Of a DNA stretch of 51,276 nucleotides, positions 17,665 to 26,482 are shown in pieces. This DNA is from Planctomycetota bacterium. GTDB lineage: Bacteria; Planctomycetota; UBA1135; GCA-002686595. The notes under the pieces were generated by a model. That model had not been told where the DNA came from. It saw only the letters and a list, made by a program, of their open reading frames with translations, and did no database searches. The DNA lies in NCBI GenBank assembly GCA_016872795.1, contig VGYZ01000022.1:1-51276 (forward strand). Reading direction: 5' to 3'. How positions within the stretch are numbered: position 1 is the stretch's first letter; the number at the start of each line of letters is the position of its first letter. The position numbers and the translations under genes are program-made.

Positions 17665-18414
17665 ATGTTCAAGCTCGTCTTGATTCGCCACGGCGAGAGC
17701 CAGTGGAACCGCGAGAACCGCTTCACGGGCTGGAAGGATGTCCCGCTGTCCGACAAGGGCGTCGGCGAGGCGCGCGAGGCCGGCCAGCGCTTGCGTGCGG
17801 CCGGCTTCGAGTTCGATGGCGCCTACACATCGCTGCTCAAGCGCGCGATCTCGACCCTGCAGCTCGTGCTCGACGAGACAGACCAGCTCTGGGTGCCCGT
17901 CACGAAGGACTGGCGGCTGAACGAGCGTCACTACGGCGCGCTCACGGGCCTCGACAAGGCCGAGACCGCCGCGCGCCACGGCGAGGAACAGGTGCTCATC
18001 TGGCGCCGCAGCTACGACATCCCGCCGCCCTCCCACGCCGAGGGCGACCGCGCCAATCCCGCGCTCGATCGACGCTACGCGAAGCTGGCGGCTGCCGAGT
18101 TGCCGCGCACGGAGTCCCTCAAGGACACCGTGGCGCGCGTGGTGCCCTACTGGAGCGCGCAGATCGCGCCGCGCGTGCGCGCGGGCGAGCGCCTGATCAT
18201 CGCCGCCCACGGCAACAGCCTGCGCGCGCTCGTCAAGCACCTCGACGGGATCGCCGACGACAAGATCGTCGCGCTCAACATCCCGACCGGCATTCCGCTC
18301 GTGTACGAGCTCGATGCGAACTTGAAGCCGAGCGCGAGCCGCTACCTCGCGAGCGACGAGGAAATCGCCGCCGCGCAGCACGCGGTCGCCAGCCAGGGCA
18401 AGGCGCGCAAGTAG
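17665..18414 (+). CDS. gpmA: 2,3-bisphosphoglycerate-dependent phosphoglycerate mutase
   Basis: 249 residues, the dPGM size. It has the phosphohistidine motif [26 protein letters not shown], the segment [26 protein letters not shown], and the second catalytic histidine in [18 protein letters not shown]. It interconverts 3- and 2-phosphoglycerate in glycolysis. The ATG at 17665 has a GGAGG 8 bases upstream, within the end of the previous gene. Relatives usually have PPP followed by a longer loop before RY; here the [11 protein letters not shown] version is conserved enough for function. Confidence 0.95.
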   Translation: MFKLVLIRHGESQWNRENRFTGWKDVPLSDKGVGEAREAGQRLRAAGFEFDGAYTSLLKRAISTLQLVLDETDQLWVPVTKDWRLNERHYGALTGLDKAETAARHGEEQVLIWRRSYDIPPPSHAEGDRANPALDRRYAKLAAAELPRTESLKDTVARVVPYWSAQIAPRVRAGERLIIAAHGNSLRALVKHLDGIADDKIVALNIPTGIPLVYELDANLKPSASRYLASDEEIAAAQHAVASQGKARK

Positions 18415-18427
18415 GGCGCGGTGCGCG

Positions 18428-18799
18428 ATGTTAGGTTGGTTTCGACGCAAGTGGGCCGTGCGCGAGCCGCAGCTCCTGGACTTCGGTCCGATCAGCGAGT
18501 TCCACGCCGCTGCGCGCGGCGAGGGCGAGGAGCGGTTCATCGCGGCGCTCGCGCTCCTGCTGCGTGAGCACCGCAATGTGGAGCGCGCCTACCTCGCGCG
18601 CGTGCGCTACGGCGCAGGCCAGCCGCTCGACATGGCGCTGTGCCTCGTCGGCGAGGAATCCGACGAGCTCTACGCGGTGCTGCGCAAGCTCTTCCACGCG
18701 ATGTTCGAGCAGGGCCAGCACCTCGACATCGTCTTCGTCTCGCCCGACGAGGAAGCGCGGCTGCGCGAGCTTGCGCCGCCCGTCCATCAGCGCGCCTGA
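18428..18799 (+). CDS. small protein with SseB C-terminal-like domain
   Basis: 123 residues. The middle and C-terminal part (ALALLLREHRNVERAYLARVRYG, then MALCLVGEESDELYAVLRKLFHAMFEQGQHLDIVFVSPDEE) resembles the C-terminal domain of SseB (enhanced serine sensitivity) proteins, which predicts a small alpha/beta fold. There is no signal peptide. It starts 13 bp after gpmA and is probably the last gene of that operon. The biochemical function of the family is not known. Confidence 0.65.
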   Translation: MLGWFRRKWAVREPQLLDFGPISEFHAAARGEGEERFIAALALLLREHRNVERAYLARVRYGAGQPLDMALCLVGEESDELYAVLRKLFHAMFEQGQHLDIVFVSPDEEARLRELAPPVHQRA

Positions 18800-18893
18800 C
18801 TCCTTCTGCGTTCGCTCCGCAGGGCCGCCGCTCGTCCACTCAGCGCCCGCGTCGGCGACATGCTCGCGCTCGCAGCAGGGGCTGGCGGTTGCG

Positions 18894-19223
18894 CTAGAAG
18901 GAGCAGGCGGGCCGGTCCTCGCGCACGAAGCAGGGCTCGAACGCCGCGCACCAAGCGCGCAACGCCCGGCTCACGGCCGTTGCGTCCGCCGCCTGAGGAC
19001 AGCCGACTTTTTCGAGCGCCGCTTGGAGCTCGGCGGACCGCGGCCCCGCGGCGCCGCGCGCGAGGTCGCGCGCGTGGCACCACACGAGCCACGCCGTGCG
19101 CTGCTCGGCCGAGAAACTGGCCGGATCTTCGCGCTCGAGCAGATCGAGCGTCGCATTCCACGCAGCGTCTTCGTTCCAAGCAAGTTCTTGGCGCGAGATC
19201 CAGCGGATCGGCGGCGAGCTCAT
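18894..19223 (-). CDS. unknown 109-residue protein at the end of the isc operon
   Basis: The ATG at 19221-19223 overlaps the iscX stop (ATGA), so it is translationally coupled to the Fe-S operon. The protein is Trp- and Ala-rich and helical (WISRQELAWNEDAAWNATLDLLE) with five cysteines: one in WCHARD, one in VGCPQA, and three in the C-terminal part (WCAAFEPCF and PACSF). No domain was recognised. It has no CxxC ferredoxin pattern, so it is not the missing ferredoxin. Its position suggests an accessory role in cluster assembly or cofactor targeting, which is inference only. It stops about 95 bp from the converging SseB-like gene. Confidence 0.7.
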   Translation of the reverse strand: MSSPPIRWISRQELAWNEDAAWNATLDLLEREDPASFSAEQRTAWLVWCHARDLARGAAGPRSAELQAALEKVGCPQAADATAVSRALRAWCAAFEPCFVREDRPACSF

Positions 19224-19426
19224 GCGCGCTCGTCGCGCCAAGCGAGGTAGATGGCCTCGAGCAGCTTCTCGTTGGAAGCCTTGGGATCGCCGGAAAAGCC
19301 GGGCAGTTCCGTGATCCAGCGGTGCAGGTCGGTGAAGCGCAGGCGGTCGAGGTCGACATCACCGTGCGCGGCATCGAGAGCTTGCGCGAGCGCACGCACA
19401 TCGGTCCAGCCGAGCGGGCGGGGCAT
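19220..19426 (-). CDS. iscX: Fe-S assembly protein IscX
   Basis: 68 residues, as expected for IscX/YfhJ. The conserved pattern is clear: LGWTDVRALAQAL, then LRFTDLHRWITELPGF, DPKASNEKLLEAI and a C-terminal acidic WRDERA. IscX binds IscS and modulates sulfur transfer and iron supply to IscU. It begins 2 bp after the hscA stop and overlaps the following unknown gene by 4 bases. In proteobacterial operons fdx sits between hscA and iscX; here they are directly adjacent. Confidence 0.92.
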   Translation of the reverse strand: MPRPLGWTDVRALAQALDAAHGDVDLDRLRFTDLHRWITELPGFSGDPKASNEKLLEAIYLAWRDERA

Positions 19427-19428
19427 GC

Positions 19429-21303
19429 TCAGACCTCGTCGAGGCGCTTGCCGGAGAGCGCGGCCTTGGCGACATGGTCCATGAGCAGCGCGGCGAGGGG
19501 CAGCGTGGCGCGCTCGAGCTCGTCGCGACGCTTCTGCAGCGCGACGACCTCGAGCCGCGTGTCCGCGGCGGCCTTCTTCGCGGCGGCGAGGGTCTCTTCG
19601 ACATCGCGTCGCGTCTCTCTGTCGAGCGCGGGCCCCGCCTGCGACAGTCCGCGCTCGGTGGCGCGCGCCATGGTGCCTATCTCGGTGCGCAGGTCGGCTG
19701 CGCGCCGCGCGTCGAAATCCTCGCGCGCATTGCGGTAGGCGCTGTTCAGCATCGTCTCGACCTCGCCGTCGGAGAGGCCGTTCATCGGCTGGACCTCGAT
19801 GCGCGCGCTCGTGCCGGTCGACTCCTCCTTGGCGGTCACCGTGAGCAGGCCGTTGGCGTCGATGTGGAAGCGCACGGCGACGCGCGGCATGCCGGCGGGC
19901 AGCGCCGGGATGCCCTTCAGCTTGAAGCGTCCGAGCGAGCGGCAGTCGGCCGCGAGCTCGCGCTCGCCCTGCACGACATGGAAGTCGATGCCGTTCTGGC
20001 CGTCGACATAGGTCGTGAAGCCCTCCGTCGCCTGACAGGGAATGGTCGAGTTGCGCTGGATGATCTTGGCCACCGCGCCGCCCATGGTCTCGATGCCGAG
20101 CGAGAGCGGCGTCACGTCCATCAGCAGCACTTCGCGGGTGCCGCCCATCAGGACATGGGCCTGCACGGCGGCGCCGAGCGCGACCACCTCGTCGGGGTTG
20201 AGCTCGCAGTGCGGCTTGCGGCCGAAGAACTTCTCCACGCGCGCGCGCACGGCGGGCACGCGCGTCGAGCCGCCGACGAGCACGACCTCGTCGATCTGCT
20301 CCGGCCCGAGCTTCGCGTCCGCGAGCGCGCGACGGCACGAGTGCAGCGTGCGCTCGATCAGGTGCGCGGTCAGCGCGTCGAACTCGTGGCGCGTGAACTT
20401 GCGCCGCCACTGCACGCCCGACTCCGGCAGCGAGATGTGCATGTAGGCTTCGGGGTCGGTCGAGAGCTCGATCTTGCAGCGCTCGGCGGCGAGGCGCAGC
20501 AGCTGCAGGAACGCGCGGTCCTCGAGCGCGCTCGGCCGCATCACCGCGGCGAGCTCCTTCTTCGCGACCTCGACCAGCGTGCGATCGAAGTCGTCGCCGC
20601 CCAAGTGCGTGTCGCCGTTGGTGGAGAGCACTTGGAACACGCCTTCCTCGATCGAGAGGATCGAGATGTCGAATGTGCCGCCGCCGAGGTCGTAGACGGC
20701 GACCTTGCCCTGCTTGCGCCGGTCGAGGCCGTAGGCGAGTGAGGCGGCCGTGGGCTCGTTGACGATGCGCAGCACATCGAGGCCGGCGATGCGCGCGGCG
20801 TCGCGCGTGGCCTGGCGCTGCGCGTCGTCGAAGTACGCCGGCACGGTGACCACGACCTTCGTGACCTCGATGCCGTCGAGCGCCTTGCAGGCCTGGTCCC
20901 GGACCTTCATCAGGATCAGGGCCGAGAGCTCCTGCGGCGTGTACTTGCGGCCGCGCATCTCGAACTGCACCACGCCGTTGGCGGTCTCGCTGAGCGGGCA
21001 GGGCACGCTGCGCGCATCGCTCTCGACATCCTTGAGGCCGCGGCCCATGAAGCGCTTGATCGAGAACAGCGTGTGCGCCGGATCGAGCAGCGCGAGCTCG
21101 CGCGCCTCGCGACCGACGATCACGCCGCCCCGCTCGCCAAAGTGCAGCGCGCTCGGCACATAGCCGGAGCCGCCCTCGGGATGCAGCACGATCGGGCGTC
21201 CGTCCTTCCACATCGCGCCGAGCGAGTTCGTCGTACCGAGGTCGATGCCGAGCGCGACATTGCTCGCAGCGTTGTTGAGGACATTGAGTTCGATGAAGCC
21301 CAT
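19429..21303 (-). CDS. hscA: Hsp70-type chaperone HscA
   Basis: 624 residues, close to HscA (about 616). The ATPase domain begins with [16 protein letters not shown], contains [57 protein letters not shown] and [14 protein letters not shown]. The substrate-binding domain has [14 protein letters not shown] and [15 protein letters not shown]. With HscB it drives cluster release from IscU by binding the LPPVK peptide, which is present in the IscU encoded here. It starts 7 bp downstream of hscB. HscA identity is supported by context and by the HscA-like GTTNS start with a short C-terminus lacking the DnaK acidic tail. Confidence 0.92.
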   Translation of the reverse strand: MGFIELNVLNNAASNVALGIDLGTTNSLGAMWKDGRPIVLHPEGGSGYVPSALHFGERGGVIVGREARELALLDPAHTLFSIKRFMGRGLKDVESDARSVPCPLSETANGVVQFEMRGRKYTPQELSALILMKVRDQACKALDGIEVTKVVVTVPAYFDDAQRQATRDAARIAGLDVLRIVNEPTAASLAYGLDRRKQGKVAVYDLGGGTFDISILSIEEGVFQVLSTNGDTHLGGDDFDRTLVEVAKKELAAVMRPSALEDRAFLQLLRLAAERCKIELSTDPEAYMHISLPESGVQWRRKFTRHEFDALTAHLIERTLHSCRRALADAKLGPEQIDEVVLVGGSTRVPAVRARVEKFFGRKPHCELNPDEVVALGAAVQAHVLMGGTREVLLMDVTPLSLGIETMGGAVAKIIQRNSTIPCQATEGFTTYVDGQNGIDFHVVQGERELAADCRSLGRFKLKGIPALPAGMPRVAVRFHIDANGLLTVTAKEESTGTSARIEVQPMNGLSDGEVETMLNSAYRNAREDFDARRAADLRTEIGTMARATERGLSQAGPALDRETRRDVEETLAAAKKAAADTRLEVVALQKRRDELERATLPLAALLMDHVAKAALSGKRLDEV

Positions 21304-21310
21304 GGGACGG

Positions 21311-21943
21311 TCAGCGTGGGGACGGCGAGTCGAGGCGCAGCGCCTCGATTTGGGTGAGCGAGTTGGCGAGGTAGCGCAGTGCGTTGAGCTGCCTGCGCGC
21401 CTGCGCGAGCGCGGGCGCGTTGCGCGCGGGCAGCGGCACGAGCAGGCGGTGCACCTCGCGGAGCACGCTCTCGCGCTGCTCGCGCAGGCTCGCTTCGAGC
21501 GCGTCGAGCCCGGCGCGCGCCGGGCTCCCGGGCGCCGACTCGCGCGCGGCCTCGAGCGTCTCGTTCCACTCCATGACTTCCATCAGGAAGGCCTGCGGCA
21601 TCTGGCGCTGGTCGTTCTCCGCGGGACCGCCGAGCGAGCGCACGAGCCAGTCGGCGCGCGCTGCGGGATCGATGACGAGCGCATGCGCGCGATTGAGCAG
21701 CGCCGTTGCGCGCTCGGCCGCCGCGCGGGCCTCTTCGCCGGACGCGCCGTGGAAGTCGGGGTGCACGAGGCGACTCGCGCGCAGGAGGCGCCGGCGCACG
21801 AGGGCCGCGTCGAGGTCGAACGCCGGGGCGAGCCCGAGGCACTCGAAGGGCGTCGGCTCCGGCTCGGTCGCGAACAGCGTTCCGCAGGCGCCGCACACGA
21901 GCGGAGTCTCGAGCTCCGCTCCGCACTTCGTGCAGGCCGCCAT
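21311..21943 (-). CDS. hscB: J-domain co-chaperone HscB with N-terminal zinc-ribbon-like motif
   Basis: 210 residues. The J domain carries HPD at 61-63 (LVHPDFHG) and starts with the HscB-like [13 protein letters not shown]. The C-terminal three-helix domain that binds IscU contains [17 protein letters not shown], a strong HscB signature. Unlike E. coli HscB, the first 21 residues hold two CxxC pairs (C4/C7 and C17/C20) separated by 9 residues, predicted to bind zinc or another metal, recalling the N-terminal tetracysteine motif of animal HSC20. It recruits IscU to HscA. It lies 17 bp downstream of iscA. Confidence 0.92.
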   Translation of the reverse strand: MAACTKCGAELETPLVCGACGTLFATEPEPTPFECLGLAPAFDLDAALVRRRLLRASRLVHPDFHGASGEEARAAAERATALLNRAHALVIDPAARADWLVRSLGGPAENDQRQMPQAFLMEVMEWNETLEAARESAPGSPARAGLDALEASLREQRESVLREVHRLLVPLPARNAPALAQARRQLNALRYLANSLTQIEALRLDSPSPR

Positions 21944-21960
21944 GGATGCGCCTTGGCGAC

Positions 21961-22287
21961 TCAGACCGAGAACGACTCGCCGCAGCCGCAGGACTTGGCG
22001 GCGTTGGGGTTGCCGAACTTGAAGCCGCGGCCCATCAGGTTGTCCTCGAAGTCGATCTGCGTGCCGTTCAAGTACAGGAAGCTCTTCGGATCGCAGACGA
22101 CGCGCACGCCGTCGACCTCGTAGACCTGATCGGTCTCCGAGACCTGATCGTCGAAGCCGAGCGTGTAGGAGAAGCCCGAGCAGCCGCCGCCCTTGACGCC
22201 GACGCGCAGCGCGGTCGCGTCCGGCAGCTTCTGTTCCGCCACGATGCGGCGCACCTCGTGGGCGGCGCGTTCTGTGAGCTGGATCAC
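21961..22287 (-). CDS. iscA: A-type Fe-S carrier IscA
   Basis: 108 residues with the three cluster-binding cysteines of A-type carriers: C36 in GGGCSGF, and C100 and C102 in KSCGCGESF. The N-terminus IQLTERAAHEVRRI and the FLYLNGTQIDFEDNLMGRGFKFGNPNA block are typical. The GTG start at 22287 overlaps the iscU stop (GTGA), so the two are translationally coupled. It accepts clusters from IscU and hands them to apoproteins, or supplies iron. By sequence alone it could be called ErpA, but the operon position supports IscA. Confidence 0.92.
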   Translation of the reverse strand: MIQLTERAAHEVRRIVAEQKLPDATALRVGVKGGGCSGFSYTLGFDDQVSETDQVYEVDGVRVVCDPKSFLYLNGTQIDFEDNLMGRGFKFGNPNAAKSCGCGESFSV

Positions 22288-22676
22288 GCCTTCGCCTCCC
22301 CGGCCTGCTTCGACTTGTAGTCGTGGACGGCCGCCTTGATCGCGTCCTCGGCGAGCACGCTGCAGTGGATCTTCACCGGCGGGAGCGAGAGCTCCTCGAC
22401 GATCTGGGTGTTCTGGATCGCGAGCGCCTCGTCGAGCGTCTTGCCCTTGATCCACTCGGTGGCGAGGGACGAGCTCGCGATCGCCGAGCCGCAGCCGAAG
22501 GTCTTGAACTTGGCGTCGACGATGCGGTCGCCTTCCACCTGGATCTGGAGCTTCATCACATCGCCGCACTCCGGCGCGCCGACGACGCCCGTGCCGACCG
22601 TGGGCGCGCTCTTGTCGAGCGAACCGACATTGCGCGGGTTCTGGTAGTGGTCGATGACCTTCTTGCTGTAAGCCAT
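22284..22676 (-). CDS. iscU: Fe-S cluster scaffold IscU
   Basis: 130 residues. The N-terminus MAYSKKVIDHYQNPRNVGS is classic. Cluster ligands are C37 and D39 in APECGDVMKL, C62 in FGCGSAIASSS, and H104/C105 in KIHCSVLAEDAI. The HscA-recognition peptide LPPVK is at 98-102, so this is a true IscU and not a SufU or NifU-type scaffold. It assembles 2Fe-2S clusters using sulfur from IscS. About 53 bp separate it from iscS. Confidence 0.96.
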   Translation of the reverse strand: MAYSKKVIDHYQNPRNVGSLDKSAPTVGTGVVGAPECGDVMKLQIQVEGDRIVDAKFKTFGCGSAIASSSLATEWIKGKTLDEALAIQNTQIVEELSLPPVKIHCSVLAEDAIKAAVHDYKSKQAGEAKA

Positions 22677-22729
22677 GGCTGGTCGCGTTGCTGGAAGTTG
22701 GGAGTCGTGCGGGTGTGCGGCGGCGCGAA

Positions 22730-23947
22730 CTAGTGGTGCGCCTGCCAGTTGACGGTCTTGGGATCGATGCCCTCGAGAGCCATCTCGTACAGCGGCGAGA
22801 GCTCGCGCAGGCGCTTGACCGCGCCGATCACCTGCGTTGCGGCGAAGTCGACTTCCTCGCGCGTCGTGGAGCGGCCGATGCCGAAGCGGATCGAGCTGTG
22901 GGCGAGATCCTCGCCGACGGCCATCGCTCGCAGCACATGGCTCGGCTCGAGGCTCGCCGATGTGCAGGCCGAGCCCGAGGACACGGCCACATCGCTGAAG
23001 CCCATGATCAGGCTCTCGCCCTCGACATAGGCGAAGCTGACATTGAGGTTGTTGGGCAAGCGGTGCTCGCGGTTGCCGTTGAGGTACACGAAGTCGAGCT
23101 CGCCGAAGATGCGTCGTTCGAGGTGGTCGCGCAGCGCCGCGGTGCGCGCGCTCTCCTCGGGCAGCTCGAGGCGCGCGAGCTCGCAGGCCCTGCCGAGGCC
23201 GACGATCGACGGCACATTGAGCGTGCCCGAGCGCATGCCGCGCTCGTGACCGCCGCCGTCCATCTGGGCCACGAGGCGCACGCGCGGGTTCTTGCGGCGC
23301 ACATAGAGGATGCCGACGCCCTTGGGGCCGTAGAGCTTGTGGCCGGAGAGGCACAGCATGTCGACATGGTCGGCCTCGACATCGACGGGGACCTTGCCGG
23401 CGGCCTGCGTCGCGTCGGTGAAGAAGAGCACGCCCTGCGCGTGGCACAGGGCCCCGATCTCGCGCACCGGGTTGAGCGTGCCGACCTCGTTGTTGGCCCA
23501 CATCAGCGCCACGAGGATCGTGTCCGGGCGCAGCGCGGCGGCGACCGCCTCGGCCGTGACGCGGCCGGTCTTGTCGGGCTGCAGGTAGGTGACTTCGAAG
23601 CCCTGCTGCTCGAGGTGCTTGGCGACATCGAGCACGGCCTTGTGCTCGGACTGGCAGGTGACGATGTGCTTGCCCTTCTCGGCGTACATCTGCGCCGCGC
23701 CCTTGAGCGCGAGGTTGATGGACTCGGTCGAGCCCGAGGTGAACACGATCTCCTTGGGATTGGCCCCGATCAGCGCGGCGATCCGCTCGCGCGCCTTCTC
23801 GACCGCCTCCTCGGCCTCCCAGCCGTAGCGGTGGTTGCGGCTGGCGGCGTTGCCGAAGGAGTCGGTGAAGTAGGGCAGCATGGCTTCGACGACGCGCGGA
23901 TCGCACGGGGTCGTGGCCTGGTAGTCCATGTAGATCGGGAGCTTCAT
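22730..23947 (-). CDS. iscS: cysteine desulfurase IscS
   Basis: 405 residues, one more than E. coli IscS. It begins [19 protein letters not shown]. The PLP lysine is K204 in [16 protein letters not shown]. The sulfur-carrying cysteine C328 lies in [11 protein letters not shown], the same number as in E. coli. It also has [15 protein letters not shown]. It takes sulfur from cysteine and delivers it to IscU and probably to tRNA thiolation. The ATG at 23947 overlaps the iscR stop by one base (TGATG). Confidence 0.96.
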   Translation of the reverse strand: MKLPIYMDYQATTPCDPRVVEAMLPYFTDSFGNAASRNHRYGWEAEEAVEKARERIAALIGANPKEIVFTSGSTESINLALKGAAQMYAEKGKHIVTCQSEHKAVLDVAKHLEQQGFEVTYLQPDKTGRVTAEAVAAALRPDTILVALMWANNEVGTLNPVREIGALCHAQGVLFFTDATQAAGKVPVDVEADHVDMLCLSGHKLYGPKGVGILYVRRKNPRVRLVAQMDGGGHERGMRSGTLNVPSIVGLGRACELARLELPEESARTAALRDHLERRIFGELDFVYLNGNREHRLPNNLNVSFAYVEGESLIMGFSDVAVSSGSACTSASLEPSHVLRAMAVGEDLAHSSIRFGIGRSTTREEVDFAATQVIGAVKRLRELSPLYEMALEGIDPKTVNWQAHH

Positions 23948-24405
23948 CAGTTGCTTTCGACGGCACCGAGAGCGCCGAGGGAGACATGGGAGCCCTTGGA
24001 GACGAGCGAGCGCAGGGTGGTGTGCTCGAGCATCTGCCACAGGCGCTCGCGGACGCGCTGGATCGGGCTCTTGATCGGGCACATGGGCTGCACTTCGCAG
24101 CCGCCGCCCTTGAGCACGATGGGGGACTCGCAGGTGGTGAGCGGCGGGGCGCCTTCGAGGGCGCGGACCACATCGCCCAAGGTCACTTGCTCGGGCGCGC
24201 GGGCCAGCGTGTAGCCGCCGGACGAGCCGCGGATCGAGTCGACGAGGCCGGCGTGCTGAAGGTCTTTGAGGACCTCGGCCACCGTGCGCTTGGGCAGGGG
24301 GAAGCGCTCGCAGATCTCGCGCACGCTCGCGACGGCCCCCTCGCGGTCGGCGAGGTGGACCAGCGCGAGCAGTCCGTATTCGGTGCGCTTGGTGAGCTGG
24401 AGCAT
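23947..24405 (-). CDS. iscR: Rrf2-family transcriptional regulator IscR
   Basis: 152 residues. The Rrf2 winged helix starts [19 protein letters not shown] and contains [27 protein letters not shown] with the wing GGYTLAR. The cluster-binding region has C92, C103 and C109 ([19 protein letters not shown]), a wider first spacing than in E. coli IscR (C92, C98, C104). It is expected to repress the isc operon when carrying a 2Fe-2S cluster. It is first in the operon. The ATG at 24405 was preferred to one 7 codons upstream because it matches family N-termini. Confidence 0.92.
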   Translation of the reverse strand: MLQLTKRTEYGLLALVHLADREGAVASVREICERFPLPKRTVAEVLKDLQHAGLVDSIRGSSGGYTLARAPEQVTLGDVVRALEGAPPLTTCESPIVLKGGGCEVQPMCPIKSPIQRVRERLWQMLEHTTLRSLVSKGSHVSLGALGAVESN

Positions 24406-24636
24406 GGCCGGCAGAGCAATTAGCACCTTTTGAGTGCGCTTTGGAGCATAGGTCGGCGCGCGGGCGGGCGCTAGCTGAGTTTGTCGGGAAATCTGACGCG
24501 CACGGTAGAGTTGCGGTCCCGGGCTCCTGCAAATCTCCTAAGTCTTTTGTTGAAATCGGTTTATGACAAATCCGCGCAGCGGGAAGCGGCCCGGCGCACC
24601 TCAAGCGCGGCCCCCGGGCCGGTCGATCTTTCCGCC
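24406..24636. promoter_or_regulatory. divergent intergenic region between iscR and the zinc-ribbon gene
   Basis: 231 bp between two divergent genes. Two A+T-enriched patches are visible, around 24418-24450 on the iscR side and 24528-24572 on the right side. They are the likely promoter zones. I could not place an E. coli-like type 1 or type 2 IscR operator or a convincing sigma-70 hexamer pair. An in-frame TTG at 24481 could extend the zinc-ribbon protein through this region by 52 residues, but the A+T-rich bases argue against coding. Confidence 0.35.
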
Positions 24637-24864
24637 ATGCGCCGCGAGAACCATCCGATCTGCTTCCAGTGCGGTCAGAGGACCGGGGACCTGACCCGCT
24701 TCAACCGCCTCCATGACGGTCGGGCTTGCCCGGCCTGTGCCGAGCGCCTGCTCGCTGGGCTGCCTTCGCTCCTGCCGCGCCGGAGCGCGCCGACCGAGCT
24801 CGCCGAGGCGCTCGAGAACGACCTCGACGCGAGCGACGACTCGGACTTCGAACCCGGCGCCTAG
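24637..24864 (+). CDS. small zinc-ribbon-like protein
   Basis: 75 residues from the ATG at 24637. Two cysteine pairs near the N-terminus (CFQCG and CPAC, about 21 residues apart) are typical of a treble-clef or zinc-ribbon knuckle, followed by a helical part and an acidic tail ([16 protein letters not shown]). The function is unknown; it could be a small nucleic-acid or protein-interaction factor. Its TAG and the TAG of the converging thioesterase share the palindrome CTAG at 24861-24864. Confidence 0.65.
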   Translation: MRRENHPICFQCGQRTGDLTRFNRLHDGRACPACAERLLAGLPSLLPRRSAPTELAEALENDLDASDDSDFEPGA

Positions 24865-25307
24865 GACCTGCGGTCCGCCGGGGGCCGCGCGGGGACCAGG
24901 GCCGCGCGCAGCTCGTCCGGCAGCATGCACACCGGACGCGCCGCCGAGCGCAGGTCGACGCAGGCGAGCTCGGTCGAACCCTCGGCCACCGGTTCGCCGC
25001 TCAGCTTGCGGACGATCTCGTAGAGGAACGAGATGCTCGCGCCGCCCACCGCCTCGATCCATGTCCTCACGACGAGCGTCTCGCCATAGCGCGCCGGCGA
25101 GCGGTAGCGCAGCGCCGCCTTGCGCACGGCGAGCCCACAGCCGCGCCGCTCGACCTCCGCGTAGGGGAGTCCGAGCGAGGCCATCAGCTTGGTGCGCCCC
25201 TCCTCGAAGTACAGCAGGTAGTTGGCGTGGTAGACCACGCCCATCTGGTCGGTCTCGCCGTAGCGGACCTCGACTTCGTGCTCGAACGGCGGGACGGCGT
25301 GGCTCAC
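24861..25307 (-). CDS. YbgC/4-hydroxybenzoyl-CoA-type acyl-CoA thioesterase
   Basis: 148-residue hot-dog-fold thioesterase. The signature VRYGETDQMGVVYHANYLLYFEEGRTKLM contains the catalytic aspartate (D20) and the YHANY segment of the YbgC/4HBT family; relatives follow with the same YRSPARYGETLVV block. It hydrolyses short acyl-CoA or acyl-ACP thioesters. In many bacteria ybgC lies beside tol-pal, but no tol genes are here. It overlaps the last 4 bases of the zinc-ribbon gene tail to tail. Confidence 0.9.
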   Translation of the reverse strand: MSHAVPPFEHEVEVRYGETDQMGVVYHANYLLYFEEGRTKLMASLGLPYAEVERRGCGLAVRKAALRYRSPARYGETLVVRTWIEAVGGASISFLYEIVRKLSGEPVAEGSTELACVDLRSAARPVCMLPDELRAALVPARPPADRRS

Positions 25308-25405
25308 GCGCGCATCTTGTCAGTTGCGGGCACCCCTCGCCAGACGCCGCTGGCGCGCCTTGAAGGCCGCTGGTAGAACCGCGCCGCGCCTTGCGCGCCG
25401 CCCCG

Positions 25406-26245
25406 ATGGCCCTCGATCCCAATCCCGCTCGCCGCGGCGACCCGAATGTCGCCGCCCTGCTCACCTGGTTCCTCCCGGGCGCGGGCCACGCTTACCTCGG
25501 GCAGTTCGGTCTCGGGCTGGCTCTGTTCGTGCTGGTCGAAGGCCTGTTCTTCCTCGGCCTGTGGCTGTGCGGCGGCATGACCTTCGAGTTCCTCGACCCG
25601 GAGTTGCGCTCGCCCCTTGCGCCGGTGCTGTCGCCCGAGCTCGGCAACTTGGGCGGGATACTGTGGCAGATGCGCAACTATGGTTTCGGCCCGGGCATCG
25701 TCCGGCCGTTCCCCGACACGATCGTGTTCGGGAGCATGCTGACGGCGCTCTCGGGCGTGCTGAACGGGCTTGCGATGTGCCACGCGCACACGCTCGCGCG
25801 CGCGAGCTCCGCGCCGGCGGCGCACCGCGTGCTGCTCCCGACGGCCGCCGGGTTCGTGGTGCCCGGGCTCGGCCACCTGATGCAGGGCCGCCGCACCCGC
25901 GGACTGGTCGTGTTCGCGCTGCTGATGAGCTGCTTCGTGCTCGGCACGCTGCTGGCCGAAGGCTCGAACCTCTCGCGCGAGCGCCACTTCTACTACTGGG
26001 CGGGCCAGTTCGGCATCGGCCTGCCCGGCATGCTGGCCGAGCTCGCCTTCGGCAGCGCGCGCGTCACGCGCGACATTGCGTATGTCGATGGGGGCCTCGT
26101 GTTCGGCTGCGTCGCGGGCCTGCTCAATCTGCTGGCGCTGATCGATGTGTACGGCTGGAGCGAGTCGGCGGAGCTGGGCCTGCCGCGGAAGTCGAGCGAG
26201 TCCGCGCCCGCACCGGCGGCCTCGAAGGTGGAGATCCGGCTGTGA
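25406..26245 (+). CDS. DUF6677-like multi-pass membrane protein
   Basis: 279 residues with about five or six membrane segments. Two TM2-like motifs are visible, LTWFLPGAGHAYLGQ near residue 20 and FVVPGLGHLMQGRRTRG near 155, as in the DUF6677 family I associate with planctomycetes. The tail is Ser/Pro/Ala-rich and ends KVEIRL. The function is unknown. The ATG at 25406 was preferred; a TTG 15 bases upstream is possible. Its stop overlaps the next gene's GTG by 3 bases within GTGA. Confidence 0.75.
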   Translation: MALDPNPARRGDPNVAALLTWFLPGAGHAYLGQFGLGLALFVLVEGLFFLGLWLCGGMTFEFLDPELRSPLAPVLSPELGNLGGILWQMRNYGFGPGIVRPFPDTIVFGSMLTALSGVLNGLAMCHAHTLARASSAPAAHRVLLPTAAGFVVPGLGHLMQGRRTRGLVVFALLMSCFVLGTLLAEGSNLSRERHFYYWAGQFGIGLPGMLAELAFGSARVTRDIAYVDGGLVFGCVAGLLNLLALIDVYGWSESAELGLPRKSSESAPAPAASKVEIRL

Positions 26246-26442
26246 CTGACATACTGGTCCACCTGCTGCTGTTCCTGTTCTTGGGGACGGCCATCGTCAC
26301 GCTCGGCACATTCCACTCCGACGCGGACGATGCGCGTGCGCGGAAGGTGTGGCCGCGCCGCATGCTCGGATTCTTCGGCGGCTGCGCGCTGCTGATCTTG
26401 GTGATGCTCGTCTGCGAGCACACCTTCGCCGCGCTCGGCTGA
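26242..26442 (+). CDS. small two-helix membrane protein
   Basis: 66 residues starting at a GTG overlapping the preceding stop (GTGA), so it is translationally coupled to the DUF6677 protein. There are two hydrophobic helices, at about 3-22 (DILVHLLLFLFLGTAIVTLG) and 42-62 (MLGFFGGCALLILVMLVC), joined by a charged loop DADDARARKVWPRR. It is probably a partner of the DUF6677 protein. No family was recognised. Confidence 0.7.
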   Translation: MTDILVHLLLFLFLGTAIVTLGTFHSDADDARARKVWPRRMLGFFGGCALLILVMLVCEHTFAALG

Positions 26443-26482
26443 GACGCGTTCTCGCGGCAGGCTCGTGGCACGGGCGCTGCGC

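Noticed and set aside
18894-19223. The unknown isc-operon gene as the missing ferredoxin
   Set aside because: It lacks the C-x5-C-x2-C pattern of ISC ferredoxins and its cysteines are scattered near the C-terminus.
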